Source: Promethearchaeota archaeon
GTDB taxonomy: Archaea; Asgardarchaeota; Lokiarchaeia; Helarchaeales; RDOG01
DNA: 64,000 nucleotides
NCBI GenBank assembly: GCA_011365055.1
Contig: RDOG01000001.1
Location: 310,001-374,000 of the forward strand
Direction: 5' to 3'
Below, in pieces: positions 55,803 through 64,000 of this stretch. The translations under genes were made by a program, and so were the position numbers. Each line of letters opens with the position of its first letter. The first letter of the stretch is position 1. Below the pieces are notes generated by a model. That model was given only the letters and a program-made list of their open reading frames with translations, made no database searches and had not been told where the DNA came from.

Positions 55803-56588
55803 TCACTTTTTTATCAGTTTAATTGCACTCTCAGGACATTTTCTGATACAAATCCCACAACCAAAACATCTTTCTCGATTCACGACTAATTTATTATTTG
55901 AATCATACTTTCTTGCATCAAATGGACAAATATTTATGCAAGTTCCGCAATTTATACACTTTTTATTATCAGTAATTTCTATAAAATCAGATTTAATTAT
56001 TTCTGGAGAAAGAAATTTCTTATAATTGTTTAAAGTTTCACAACAGCAAGTACAACAATTACAAATTACATAATAAAAATTAGGATCTGGAAAATAAATA
56101 AGTTGATGAACAAGTCCTCTATCATCACAATCGTTTAATAATTGAATAATCTCCTCTTTTGAGACTTCTTTAAAAAATTCTTTTTTTGAATCTATAGTAT
56201 AGAGAGTTTGTCCTGGAGGAACTCCCAAACCAATGCAAGTATATATTGGATTGTCACAATTATGATGTTTTTTTCGACAATAACAATATCCTATAGTAAA
56301 AACGTGTGATCTGCTTATTATGTTTAAAATTTCTTGGTGTGGGAGGTATTTCGTTTCAACGGGAATGTTAATGTTAAGTGGTACAACTCTACCCCCCCAA
56401 AGACCTTGTAATTTTCTAAGAACGATGATTTTAAAATTTGGAAAGATATGATTACTTATAAAATTTAAAATTTCTAGAAACGTAACTTCCACTGCACCCA
56501 TTAAAGTGGCAAATAAATTTCCAATACGAGGATTTTTCTTTAGAAATTTGTTTAATTTTGTTGAAATTTTATTCTTAATTGAATTCAT
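55803..56588 (-). CDS. Iron-sulfur protein with a cysteine-dense motif, relative of 44530-45645
   Basis: The 261-residue protein contains YCYCRKKHHNC, then GLGVPPG, VICNCCTCCC and a C-terminal 2[4Fe-4S] ferredoxin with CINCGTCINICP and CFGCGICIRKCP. The first parts repeat the order in 44530-45645 but without the winged helix. Such proteins probably pass electrons or sense metal. It is upstream of and coupled to the Gfo/Idh/MocA enzyme, so it may supply or accept electrons in that reaction. No enzyme family was identified. Confidence 0.78.
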   Translation of the reverse strand: MNSIKNKISTKLNKFLKKNPRIGNLFATLMGAVEVTFLEILNFISNHIFPNFKIIVLRKLQGLWGGRVVPLNINIPVETKYLPHQEILNIISRSHVFTIGYCYCRKKHHNCDNPIYTCIGLGVPPGQTLYTIDSKKEFFKEVSKEEIIQLLNDCDDRGLVHQLIYFPDPNFYYVICNCCTCCCETLNNYKKFLSPEIIKSDFIEITDNKKCINCGTCINICPFDARKYDSNNKLVVNRERCFGCGICIRKCPESAIKLIKK

Positions 56589-56755
56589 TTTGATTCATTA
56601 GCAATTTAAACGTTAAATATTTTTTTATATGTTCCACAGAGTCAAAATTTATTATTTTTTTAAATTGAGAAAAGAAATAAATTCGAGAAATAACAATTGT
56701 TTAATCTAAATTGATATTAAATAAATCGTAAAAACTTAATGCATTACAAAATATT

Positions 56756-57856
56756 TTGAAGGGATTTAAAATTTCTGAGGAATTAATTTTAGGAATTGTC
56801 TTTTCAGTTTTTGATGAAAAGATTGGACCAAAAGCTGCTGCATGGATTCCGCCAGATTTATCGGTAGCTTTAAAGGATTATATTAGTTTTAAATCAATTA
56901 ATTTATTATCCGACGAGAGAGGATTAATTCCAAAATCTTTAGCTATAGTTCCATTTCCCTCTCAAAAATTAAAAGGGTTAATAAAATCCTTAGAAATTAA
57001 AGATGATACAAGACGCGGTGGCGCAATTGACAGTTCGATAACAGTTCTGTTTAGTGAAAAAGGAGACTTGATTTTTTATAAATATATCAATAACTTAGAA
57101 CAAATTATGAACCAAGCTGCGGCTACGATTAATAAATTAATCCAATCCAAAGCTGAAAAGGAAGTTATTGAAGAGGAATTATTTAATTTCCAAAAAAGCA
57201 TTAAAGATTTGATAATGGAGTCTTTTCGGGAAAAAACTAAAGCTAAAGAAGCTAAAAAAAGTCTACTTTTGTTATTTAATTTGTTTCAAAAAAATCTAGA
57301 TAAAGTTTTATATTCAATTGTTATGGGTGAACATGTTGTTGTAATTGGAGCTCAATCCTTAGTTGAGCTTGTAATTGATAGTTTAACGATTTTTAGTTTT
57401 GAGAAAATTCCAAAGATGAAATATTGGACAGAAGAATATTTTGATGCTGATATAATTGGGGGACCACCCAAGATCGCTCATTATTATAAGAAAAGCTTAA
57501 TTTTGGATTTAGAAAAAAAGAAAATATCAAGTGGAAAGTCAAATAATTTCTGTAAAAATTTGATAAATAGAATAAAAAACATGGATTCTATTAATGCAGA
57601 AAAGGAATTAAATAAAAGTCTGACTAAATTTTATAGTCGAGCAAAATTGCTTCAAGATGTCCTCAATAAAAAGGAGAATTTTAATACAAAAATTGATGAG
57701 TTTATAAAGGATTTAGATTTTGATGAACTCGACTTTATTGAGAATTATTTGAAATTTCAAGTTCCTAAATTGGAAAGCTATATAACTACAATTGTAAAGG
57801 ATTGTAAGAAAAAAATGAGCAAGATAATTAGTGGCTTTGAGAAAGAAACATGGTAA
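56756..57856 (+). CDS. Probable longin-like domain protein with a helical C-terminal half
   Basis: The 366-residue protein starts with GIVFSVFDEKIGPKAAAWIP, then two more strands, PFPSQK, DSSITVLFSE and helix NLEQIMNQAAATIN, a pattern I associate with the longin domain of Asgard trafficking-like proteins. The rest is largely helical with lysine and glutamate runs. The start is TTG 56756; no good ribosome binding site is visible, and a TATA-like TATTAAATAAAT about 35 bases upstream suggests a very short leader. It precedes an eight-helix membrane protein (14-base gap). The longin call is from memory and moderate. Confidence 0.55.
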   Translation: MKGFKISEELILGIVFSVFDEKIGPKAAAWIPPDLSVALKDYISFKSINLLSDERGLIPKSLAIVPFPSQKLKGLIKSLEIKDDTRRGGAIDSSITVLFSEKGDLIFYKYINNLEQIMNQAAATINKLIQSKAEKEVIEEELFNFQKSIKDLIMESFREKTKAKEAKKSLLLLFNLFQKNLDKVLYSIVMGEHVVVIGAQSLVELVIDSLTIFSFEKIPKMKYWTEEYFDADIIGGPPKIAHYYKKSLILDLEKKKISSGKSNNFCKNLINRIKNMDSINAEKELNKSLTKFYSRAKLLQDVLNKKENFNTKIDEFIKDLDFDELDFIENYLKFQVPKLESYITTIVKDCKKKMSKIISGFEKETW

Positions 57857-57869
57857 AGAGGTATTGAAC

Positions 57870-58670
57870 GTGGTTGATTTTAAAGAAACTTTCTCTAAAA
57901 ATTTATTTTATTTCATAGGAATAATTTTAATTGGAATTTTATGCATACTTTTCCTAATCTTACAGCCACATGCCCCCGCTCCTGAAATTTTAGACCCAAC
58001 AAAAGGTAATTTTTATAATCTTGTCACCTTTGGATTAGGATTGGATACCACGGTATTAATTTTAACTATTGCTTCCTATCTAATATATAGATGGGAAGTT
58101 GGAGGTCGTTCTAATACTTCACTACTAATTTGGGGAATTTGCTTTTTCTTTTATAGCATTACTTTCGTTGCGCATATATTTAGAGGATTAGGATTTCCGT
58201 TAGCAAATGAAAATTATTCTCCTTTTATTTTTTTCCTTTGGCGATTCGGTATGATTTTATGGGCAGCGGGATCATTATATGGAATTCTTAGAATATTTGT
58301 TGAAAATAAAAGAATTCAAATCATATTACCCATGGTAGTTATTGGAATTGGTTTTGCTTGGTTTATTTATGGTCTATTCATTGTTGCAGATATAGAATTC
58401 ATGATGTATGGATTTCTTTTTACAATTTGGATTCCAATCTGTTTTTCAATCAGTTACATATTCTTCATGTACGGACGAAAATCAGGTTATACTGGTCCAA
58501 AATTGTTATTTTTGGGATATCTTGGTTTAACCATCACTTACATGGGTTGGGCTCCGTGGCATTTTGCAGATGTCATATATTTTTATTTCGTTTGGTATTT
58601 TCTATTTTTACTCTCTTTAGTTCCTATATTAATTGGATTCATGCTTCTTTCTAAAGAATCGGAAGGATAA
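57870..58670 (+). CDS. Eight-helix membrane protein
   Basis: With GTG 57870 as start, seven bases after GAGGT, the protein has 266 residues and about eight transmembrane helices, evenly spaced with short loops. There is no catalytic motif. It follows the longin-like gene by 14 bases and precedes the cyclophilin-like gene, forming a three-gene unit. A membrane anchor for the neighbouring soluble proteins is possible. No family was recognised. Confidence 0.65.
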   Translation: MVDFKETFSKNLFYFIGIILIGILCILFLILQPHAPAPEILDPTKGNFYNLVTFGLGLDTTVLILTIASYLIYRWEVGGRSNTSLLIWGICFFFYSITFVAHIFRGLGFPLANENYSPFIFFLWRFGMILWAAGSLYGILRIFVENKRIQIILPMVVIGIGFAWFIYGLFIVADIEFMMYGFLFTIWIPICFSISYIFFMYGRKSGYTGPKLLFLGYLGLTITYMGWAPWHFADVIYFYFVWYFLFLLSLVPILIGFMLLSKESEG

Positions 58671-58689
58671 TTATTTTGAGGAGATTTAT

Positions 58690-59082
58690 TTGACAGAAAA
58701 AATGAAAATATTAGTTCCAAGCAAAAATATTGCTGCAACAGTTGAATTTTCTCAAGAATCCCCTGTAACTGTTAGAAAAATACAAGAATCGCTTCCAATA
58801 ACAGGAAGAGTAAATATGTGGGGAGAAGAAATATATTTTGATATTAATGTTGCATCTAAACTTGAGGTTAATGCTCGTGCTGAAGTTGAAATTGGAGAAG
58901 TTGGTTATTGGGATTCGGGTACGGCATTTTGTATTTTTTTTGGAAGGACACCCGCAAGTACAAGCAATAATAAGCCAAAAGCTGTTGGTCCTGTAAATGT
59001 TTTGGGAAAAATTATTGATGTTGATCCAAAAATATTTTTGCAAGTGAATGATGGCGATGAAATCATACTAGAAAAAGTATGA
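58690..59082 (+). CDS. Cyclophilin-like fold protein
   Basis: From TTG 58690, six bases after GAGGAG, the 130-residue protein has the small beta-barrel pattern of cyclophilin-like archaeal and bacterial proteins (PRIFTSQ-type core not complete): ITGRVNMWGEEIYFDI, ARAEVEIGEVGYWDSGTAFCIFFG and the C-terminal VNVLGKI...VNDGDEIILEKV. It lacks the active-site arginine pattern of peptidyl-prolyl isomerases, so an isomerase role is not assumed. It ends the operon with the longin-like and membrane protein genes. Confidence 0.7.
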   Translation: MTEKMKILVPSKNIAATVEFSQESPVTVRKIQESLPITGRVNMWGEEIYFDINVASKLEVNARAEVEIGEVGYWDSGTAFCIFFGRTPASTSNNKPKAVGPVNVLGKIIDVDPKIFLQVNDGDEIILEKV

Positions 59083-59324
59083 ATCATTGCATGTAAATCT
59101 CTAAAATCAAATAATCATCATTAAATAGATAGTAAAATAAAAAAAGTGCATTAATAAGTTAAATAATCTTCTAAATTAATATAAACATTTAAATATAAAA
59201 TGAATTTAATTGAAACCATCAAGGGAAATTATTTTTCGATACAAAAAAAGTAAAATGCATTTGAATGACAAATAAAACAAGAAAAATCAAAAATTTCCTA
59301 AGATCTAAATACTAAGTAACACTA

Positions 59325-59340
59325 AATTAAAAGTTTAAAT
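59325..59340 (+). promoter_or_regulatory. TATA-like promoter element of alba
   Basis: TTAAAAGTTTAAAT ends at 59340, about 27-30 bases before the ATG at 59366. This spacing is typical of archaeal TATA boxes, which lie 25-27 bases before the start point. It implies a very short leader and supports ATG 59366 over GTG 59354 as the start. Confidence 0.35.
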
Positions 59341-59365
59341 CAAAGAAAAAAATGTGGTAATTAAA

Positions 59366-59650
59366 ATGAGTGATAAGACAGAAAATGTGGTTTTTATTGG
59401 GCAGAAACCCCCGATGTCCTACGTTATGGCCGTTTTTGAAATTGTGAACAAAGGTATTAAAGAAATTGTTCTAAAAGCTCGTGGGCGTGCTATTAGTAGA
59501 GCAGTAGACGTAGCAGAAATAGCCAGAACCAAAGTCATGAAAGACAAGGTTGAAGTTGGAGAAATTGTAACCGGAACCGAAATGATCGAATCCCGAGACC
59601 GCGGCAAATTCAGTGTTTCGACTGTAGAAATTACATTAAAAGTAATCTAA
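59366..59650 (+). CDS. Alba DNA/RNA-binding protein
   Basis: The 94-residue protein (ATG 59366) is an Alba domain: FIGQKPPMSYVMAVFEIVNKG, ARGRAISRAVDVAEIARTK and a C-terminal strand KFSVSTVEITLKVI. Alba coats DNA and RNA and in some archaea is acetylated on a lysine near the N-terminus. It is followed by a terminator-like T-tract and the convergent S30e gene. Confidence 0.96.
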   Translation: MSDKTENVVFIGQKPPMSYVMAVFEIVNKGIKEIVLKARGRAISRAVDVAEIARTKVMKDKVEVGEIVTGTEMIESRDRGKFSVSTVEITLKVI

Positions 59651-59657
59651 GTGTTGT

Positions 59658-59706
59658 GGGGTAAAAAAGGAATTAATTAATCCAAATCCCTTTTTATTTT
59701 TTTGAA
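59658..59706 (+). terminator. Terminator-like region after alba
   Basis: A short inverted repeat (AAGG...ATTAATTAAT...CC) is followed by CCCTTTTTATTTTTTT. The T-rich tract is the usual end signal in archaea. It lies between the converging alba and S30e genes. Confidence 0.4.
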
Positions 59707-59713
59707 AAAATAA

Positions 59714-59893
59714 TTATCTTCTTCTCATTCGGTCTTTATTTTGACCTAAAGCTTCTGAGAGGACTACTCTTTTAAAAAAGTTTTTTCTATTTCTCATTTT
59801 TGGATTAAGTTTTTTTGGTCGTTTGCTCTCGACCTTTGGAGTCTGATTTCTGACTTTTCCAGCCTTTGTTAGAGAACCATGTGAACCTGGCAT
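59714..59893 (-). CDS. rps30e: Small ribosomal subunit protein S30e
   Basis: This 59-residue protein is read from ATG 59893 to TAA 59714. It begins [20 protein letters not shown] and ends in a basic RMRRR tail, with many lysines, arginines and [12 protein letters not shown] in the middle. The [10 protein letters not shown] start is diagnostic for S30e, present in archaea and eukaryotes (where it is fused to FUBI). The archaeal form has no ubiquitin-like fusion, and none is present here. Confidence 0.93.
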   Translation of the reverse strand: MPGSHGSLTKAGKVRNQTPKVESKRPKKLNPKMRNRKNFFKRVVLSEALGQNKDRMRRR

Positions 59894-59975
59894 TTCATCA
59901 CTCTTTTTTTAATTTCTTTTTTTCTATCGTTATTTAAAAAATTAATTTATAAAAATTTGTTTTTTTTCAAACGCT

Positions 59976-60779
59976 TTATCCCAATAAAATTTCAGTTGCT
60001 AAAAATATAACAAGAAGAAAACCAGCTACCAATAAATAAATGAATTGCTTATAAGGTAATTCATAATTGCCGAATTTAAATATTTTTTCAGATTTAATAT
60101 CTTTTGATTTAAATATCAGTAAGCTTATAATAATAGAAAAGCAAACTCCTAAAAGCATTCCACCTAATACATCAGATAAATAATGTACACCCAAATATAC
60201 CCTTGAAAATCCAACAGCTAATGGAATAACCAAGATTGACATTTTTTTCCATGTCTTATCTTGAAATAAAATAATTGGTAAAAGAAATCCAAATGCAGAT
60301 GCCGTATGTCCACTCGGAAAACTATGTGAATCAGAGAGATGAGAAAATAAGTGAATGAGATCGGAGTATGTAATATAGGGTCTAGGTCGTTGAATTACTA
60401 CTTTTAACGTGTTAACAGTTATTTGAGTTAAAAATCCAGTAATACATGCTATAAACAAAATAAACCGATATTTTTTTAAAAATTCTAATCTTTTATCGGG
60501 AACATAAGAAAGGAAAAACAATACTATTATTACCACTATATAACTGTATGATAGGACATCTGAAACAATTACAAAAAGAACATTCCAAAAAAATACAATA
60601 GGATTAGCTGTTTGCAAAACCGTAGGATTTAAAAATATTACTATTGTAGGATCAGTTACAACCAATATAGTGATGAATAAAATCAATATAAAGGAAAATA
60701 ATCCAAATATAATAGCTAAATTAATTTTTGATTTATATCTTTTGATTGTAAGATCCTCATATTCTTCCATTATTCTCAT
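59976..60779 (-). CDS. PAP2-family membrane phosphatase
   Basis: The 267-residue protein has about six transmembrane helices and the three PAP2 motifs: VVIQRPRPY, PSGHTASAFGF and SRVYLGVHYLSDVLGG. The histidines in the second and third motifs carry out phosphate transfer. Members dephosphorylate phosphatidic acid or isoprenoid diphosphates; in archaea, polyprenyl diphosphate recycling is a reasonable guess. It has a short cytosolic N-terminus and no signal peptide. Confidence 0.93.
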   Translation of the reverse strand: MRIMEEYEDLTIKRYKSKINLAIIFGLFSFILILFITILVVTDPTIVIFLNPTVLQTANPIVFFWNVLFVIVSDVLSYSYIVVIIVLFFLSYVPDKRLEFLKKYRFILFIACITGFLTQITVNTLKVVIQRPRPYITYSDLIHLFSHLSDSHSFPSGHTASAFGFLLPIILFQDKTWKKMSILVIPLAVGFSRVYLGVHYLSDVLGGMLLGVCFSIIISLLIFKSKDIKSEKIFKFGNYELPYKQFIYLLVAGFLLVIFLATEILLG

Positions 60780-60845
60780 CTTTTGAAATATTTTTTAATA
60801 TACAAATTAATTTGATAATGTTTTAAAAAATTTTCTTATGAAAGA

Positions 60846-61649
60846 TCAAATAAAATCTGTTAATTTCATTTGAGTTTTAAACGGTCGAAATGTTAAACCT
60901 AATCTTTTTTTAAATTCATTAACATTTTGAGGTGCAAAACCGCTGAAATGATTATTAAATGCAATAACTACGGTTTCATTAACTTTAAAGTTTGTTTTAA
61001 TATTTTTTAAATTCATTTCAATTTCATTTAACACCTCCTCATTAGATCTTTGAACGCGATTGAATTCTGTGATAGTTCTATCTCCAATCAATCTGATGTA
61101 ATAGAACTTTTGATTAGGCAAATAAATTGGTTTAATTCCTTCTAAATACGTGGTTACTAGAACGGATTTATTCCCATCGATATAGTTTGGAAGATCAGCG
61201 AATTCAAACCAAGAATTATTTCTAAATTCAAATGCTATAGGTTTAGATTTTGGAACTATATTTATTAGAAGTTCAAACCGCTTAATATTTTGAGTATTTA
61301 AAGAAAATTTTGGTGGAAATTGAATTAAATAAAACGAAATTTTATTTTCGATTATTTTCAATCTTTTAAAAAAAACTTCAATTTTAGATTCCAAATCAAG
61401 AGTGTTCATTTCATGAGAAATTTTCTTCCAAATCTTCACTGAAAACGTGAATTTCTCAGATACTTGCTTGGTCCAATTCTTTAAGGTCGCTTCAGAGGGG
61501 AGATTATAATATGTAGAATTTATTTCTGTAAAATCAAATATCTTAGAATAAAATTGTAATTGTTTATGTTTAGGTAGATTAATAGGATAAAAAGGACCGA
61601 TCCAAGCATCATAATTCCAACCTGCACAACCAATAAGGAATGTTGTCAT
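60846..61649 (-). CDS. DUF72 family protein
   Basis: The 267-residue protein (ATG 61649, after AAGG at six bases) begins IGCAGWNYDAWIGPFYP and continues with FTEINSTYYNLPS and KPIAFEFRNNSWF, the signature of the DUF72/YecE family, a TIM-barrel fold of unknown enzymatic activity. Its C-terminal region contains an HFSGFAP stretch seen in the family. It is separated from the PAP2 gene by 66 bases. Confidence 0.9.
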   Translation of the reverse strand: MTTFLIGCAGWNYDAWIGPFYPINLPKHKQLQFYSKIFDFTEINSTYYNLPSEATLKNWTKQVSEKFTFSVKIWKKISHEMNTLDLESKIEVFFKRLKIIENKISFYLIQFPPKFSLNTQNIKRFELLINIVPKSKPIAFEFRNNSWFEFADLPNYIDGNKSVLVTTYLEGIKPIYLPNQKFYYIRLIGDRTITEFNRVQRSNEEVLNEIEMNLKNIKTNFKVNETVVIAFNNHFSGFAPQNVNEFKKRLGLTFRPFKTQMKLTDFI

Positions 61650-62008
61650 CTTAATCCTTATCATATAATATTTTTAGAAATTCATAAATAATAATTCTAA
61701 ATTTTAATTAATGGTCAGAGAAATCAAACTTTATGGAGTTAATCGTTTTAATAGATTTTAAATAATATCTAATTTTTATGTTTAATTTTTTAAATATTTA
61801 ATATATTTTATACGTAACTTATCCATTCTCGATTATTTTGGTTTTTACTCAATATTATTTTTTAATTCTTCAAGATTTTAATATGATATCTTCATCAATT
61901 AACAAATTATTGATAGAAATTTTTTCCCATAAAAACATGCCTAATTTATAAGGTATTTATAGTGATGCTTCATTTTATTTTATTGAATTTAAAATGGAGT
62001 AATTTTTG
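61650..62008. other. Intergenic region upstream of the Hsp20-like gene
   Basis: These 359 bases contain no open frame of note. The region is very AT-rich with poly-A and poly-T runs. It should hold the divergent promoters of the DUF72 and Hsp20-like genes. I see no repeat, hairpin or RNA gene. Confidence 0.6.
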
Positions 62009-62407
62009 ATGAGTATTTTCCCCTCAAAAGATAAGGATAAAATGGATGAAATAATTAGAAGATATTTGGGTACTCATTTTTTTAAAGATAAGAACGATAA
62101 AAATAACATTTCTTCAATGCGATATGAAGAGATAGAAGAATTTAAATTTATGGAAAAGGATTTTACAGATAATAGATTAATTGATATCTTTCATTATAAG
62201 TATTATACGGAGATTATTATTGATTTAAGGGAATTTAAAAAGAAAGATATTAATATCGTTTTTACTGATAACATTCTCACAATATTTGATGAGAATAGAA
62301 AATTTTTTAAAGAAATTAAATTTGATAGAAATTCTAAAATTGGAATTACAGAGAATAAATTTAACAAGGGTATTCTAAGAATAAAATTGGTCAGAAAAAA
62401 TACCTGA
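62009..62407 (+). CDS. Hsp20/alpha-crystallin-like small protein
   Basis: The 132-residue protein is mostly an alpha-crystallin-like beta domain in its second half: YYTEIIIDLREFKKKDINIVFTDNILTIF, then ENKFNKGILRIKLVRK, the pattern of the last strands of small heat-shock proteins. The N-terminal half is charged and lacks the usual hydrophobic arm. ATG 62009 is chosen, eight bases after GGAG. The usual Hsp20 A-x-x-x-G-x-L core is modified, so the fold is likely but chaperone activity is uncertain. Confidence 0.65.
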   Translation: MSIFPSKDKDKMDEIIRRYLGTHFFKDKNDKNNISSMRYEEIEEFKFMEKDFTDNRLIDIFHYKYYTEIIIDLREFKKKDINIVFTDNILTIFDENRKFFKEIKFDRNSKIGITENKFNKGILRIKLVRKNT

Positions 62408-62857
62408 ATCTTAATTATTTATTTAAAAAACTACTAAAAATTTTAGAATTTAATATTTTTACATTAATGAATGTAATTGAAAAGATTATTGAGATTCATA
62501 ATAAAACTATGATACAAAGGAAATTATGATACAAAGGGCTTTTAATTGAATTATTTTTTTTAAGAGAAGAAATATATTAACTATCTTCAATGCTTCAGAG
62601 ATATTTCATTTCAAATAAAACGGCGGAATAATTTATTTAAAATTATTTATGGATGAATTGGAAGGACTTGATAAATTATTCGAAAGTGTTCGGTAACATA
62701 TTATAAAAATAAAAAATTAAATCGCCCTAATTTTTTCTTGACTTGCATTTAAAAACATCCAGCTTATCCTCAATACCATAAACATAAAAGAAATTATTTA
62801 ACTTACTTTTCATAATGATTAAAATTCAATTAATTTGAATAAATAAATGTGTTAAAA
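62408..62857. other. Intergenic region with a short direct repeat
   Basis: These 450 bases hold no gene. A 13-base direct repeat TATGATACAAAGG occurs at 62508-62520 and 62525-62537 (17-base period). A possible 15-codon open frame at 62649-62696 (MDELEGLD...) is too short to defend. Promoter elements for msrA may lie near 62790-62830. The function is unknown. Confidence 0.5.
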
Positions 62858-63385
62858 ATGCCAACGAAGTCAAAGGTTGCAACTTTTGCAGGTGGTTGTT
62901 TTTGGGGTGTTGAAGAAGCATTTCTTAAGGTTCCAGGTGTTTTAAAAACCAAAGTTGGTTATGCTGGGGGTACTACTGAGAATCCAACATACAAGGAAGT
63001 ATGTTCTGGAATAACAGGACATGCAGAAGCTATTGAAATTTATTTTGATCCAGAGAAAACTGATTATGAGCAATTACTTGAAATATTTTGGATTATACAC
63101 GATCCTACCCAAGTAAATAGGCAAGGAAATGACGTTGGTACCCAATATCGTTCCATAATATTTTATCATGATATTGAGCAGCAGGAGAAAGCAAAATTAT
63201 CAATTAAAAAATTAAATCTTTCAGGAAAATATCTAAAACCTATAGCAACAGAACTTTTACCAGCTCAAAAGTTTTGGCCAGCGGAAAAATACCATCAAAA
63301 ATATCTTCAAATAAATTCTGGTGGATATTGCCATGTTAATATGAACCAAGTTAGAAAAAAGATTTCTGAAATATTTGAAAAATGA
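62858..63385 (+). CDS. msrA: Peptide methionine sulfoxide reductase MsrA
   Basis: The 175-residue enzyme has the MsrA active site [12 protein letters not shown] with the catalytic cysteine at the start of the domain, followed by KVGYAGG and the C-terminal [15 protein letters not shown]. It reduces S-methionine sulfoxide and depends on thioredoxin. The in-frame GTG at 62849 is an alternative start to ATG 62858. It suggests some oxygen or oxidant exposure or a general repair role. Confidence 0.95.
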   Translation: MPTKSKVATFAGGCFWGVEEAFLKVPGVLKTKVGYAGGTTENPTYKEVCSGITGHAEAIEIYFDPEKTDYEQLLEIFWIIHDPTQVNRQGNDVGTQYRSIIFYHDIEQQEKAKLSIKKLNLSGKYLKPIATELLPAQKFWPAEKYHQKYLQINSGGYCHVNMNQVRKKISEIFEK

Positions 63386-63583
63386 CTTTTATTTTATTTT
63401 TTCTTCATTAAAGGGATGGATTTTTTATTTTATTATAAAAGATTTTAATTTTAACACCAAAAAAATGTCAAGATATTGTAATTGAACATATATATTTTGT
63501 ATATTTTTTATGTTTTTTTGGCTAAATCATAAAGAAGAGGATTTTATAATGATTAATATAAAATTCTCAAAGAGGTGAAATAG

Positions 63584-63979
63584 ATGGTGGATGATAAAGA
63601 TGGTTATTTTTGTTACCGAATTAAATCATCATTCTCAGATGTGGATGAATTCACAGAAGTAGAAAAAGAATATTGGAAAAAAAATCACAACGATAATATT
63701 AAATCAAGAATTCTAAAAATATTAATTGATGGAAGGAATACTTCAAATACACTAGTCAGATATTTGATTGAAGAAGGAAAAAAACTGCTAAATAAACATA
63801 AATATAGAGAAGTTTTAATAATAATTTTTAATTTAGATTCATATGATGATGATGAACTTAAAATATTAGAAAAAACAGTAAATCCTTGTGAATATCTCAC
63901 AAGGCTCCTTAAAATTTCACCAGATTATGCATATGATTCATGTAATAGTTATTTAGCCTTGAAAAATAGTGTTTATTAA
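63584..63979 (+). CDS. Small hypothetical protein
   Basis: The 131-residue protein starts with ATG 63584 after a GAGGTG ribosome binding site at six bases. It is charged and mostly helical, with an acidic, asparagine-rich middle; no membrane helix, signal peptide or known motif is visible. Nothing in its neighbourhood points to a role. It ends 21 bases before the window edge. Confidence 0.6.
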   Translation: MVDDKDGYFCYRIKSSFSDVDEFTEVEKEYWKKNHNDNIKSRILKILIDGRNTSNTLVRYLIEEGKKLLNKHKYREVLIIIFNLDSYDDDELKILEKTVNPCEYLTRLLKISPDYAYDSCNSYLALKNSVY

Positions 63980-64000
63980 TTAAAATTAACAATGAGTTGA

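Noticed and set aside
62649..62696. Fifteen-codon open frame MDELEGLD...
   Set aside because: It is too short, has no ribosome binding site and matches nothing.
1..64000. CRISPR array, insertion sequence, integrase or prophage
   Set aside because: I saw no regularly spaced repeats, transposase or integrase motifs, and base composition is even across the window.
1..64000. tRNA or rRNA genes
   Set aside because: I looked for the TTC-type T-loop core and CCA-flanked cloverleaf arms in the intergenic gaps and found none. A covariance-model search was not possible.

Overview
The window reads as a piece of an AT-rich archaeal chromosome, most likely from an Asgard (Lokiarchaeia-like) archaeon. 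Archaeal markers are a histone (21777-22010), Alba (59366-59650), ribosomal protein S30e (59714-59893), an archaeosortase-like membrane protease, formylmethanofuran:H4MPT formyltransferase, archaeal-type ADH synthase and GGTG-type ribosome binding sites. Eukaryote-like elements are a Ras/Arf-like GTPase with an NKQD motif, a JAMM/MPN+ protease close to Rpn11 in its motif, a membrane protein with a RING-like finger, a probable longin-like protein and a protein resembling the GIFT domain of IFT52. The lineage is an inference from these traits and from base composition; no rRNA or tRNA gene was seen.

Layout. 1-4.1 kb: a truncated membrane protein, a coiled-coil protein, a single-domain response regulator and a KaiC/GvpD-like ATPase. 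4.2-9 kb: CaiB-type CoA-transferase, a small zinc protein followed by a GTPase, an ATC-hydrolase-like protein and an acyl-CoA dehydrogenase. 9.1-12.7 kb: two convergent carbohydrate-active proteins (a toroid-like protein and a DUF2961/GH172 protein). 12.7-16.7 kb: GIFT-like coiled-coil protein, ADH synthase, small unknowns and a MarR regulator whose promoter carries a clear operator. 16.8-18.6 kb: a two-subunit family I CoA-transferase. 18.8-22 kb: JAMM protease, QueF, a bacterial-type tRNA-guanine transglycosylase, a MaoC hydratase and a histone. 22.2-26.1 kb: coiled-coil, zinc-ribbon and RING-like proteins of unknown role. 26.2-31.3 kb: HAD and PfkB proteins, a KaiC-like/PPDK-like protein and a tautomerase.

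31.3-38.5 kb is a purine cluster on the minus strand, purC-ftr-purL-purF-purD, in which a C1-carrier formyltransferase (ftr) sits between purine genes; guaB follows at 42-43.7 kb. 39.6-42.1 kb holds a YjbQ protein, a radical SAM protein and a phosphodiesterase. 46.7-49.7 kb is a complete 2-oxoacid:ferredoxin oxidoreductase operon (gamma-delta-alpha-beta), preceded by an unusual iron-sulfur protein with a cysteine-dense motif whose relative lies at 55.8-56.6 kb. 49.7-53.5 kb holds an adenine-specific DNA methyltransferase and, immediately downstream in the same frame, a membrane protein whose zinc-finger N-terminus can only be reached from a non-standard start codon. 53.5-54.7 kb couples an archaeosortase-like protein to a macro-domain protein. 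The last 10 kb carry a longin-like protein, an eight-helix membrane protein, a cyclophilin-like protein, Alba, S30e, a PAP2 phosphatase, DUF72, an Hsp20-like protein and MsrA.

Taken together the metabolism points to an anaerobe that oxidises 2-oxoacids and acyl-CoAs with ferredoxin and flavoprotein steps and uses tetrahydromethanopterin-type C1 carriers. No CRISPR array, insertion sequence, integrase or prophage was seen. Start codons are often TTG or GTG with good upstream Shine-Dalgarno sequences, and I moved several starts accordingly.
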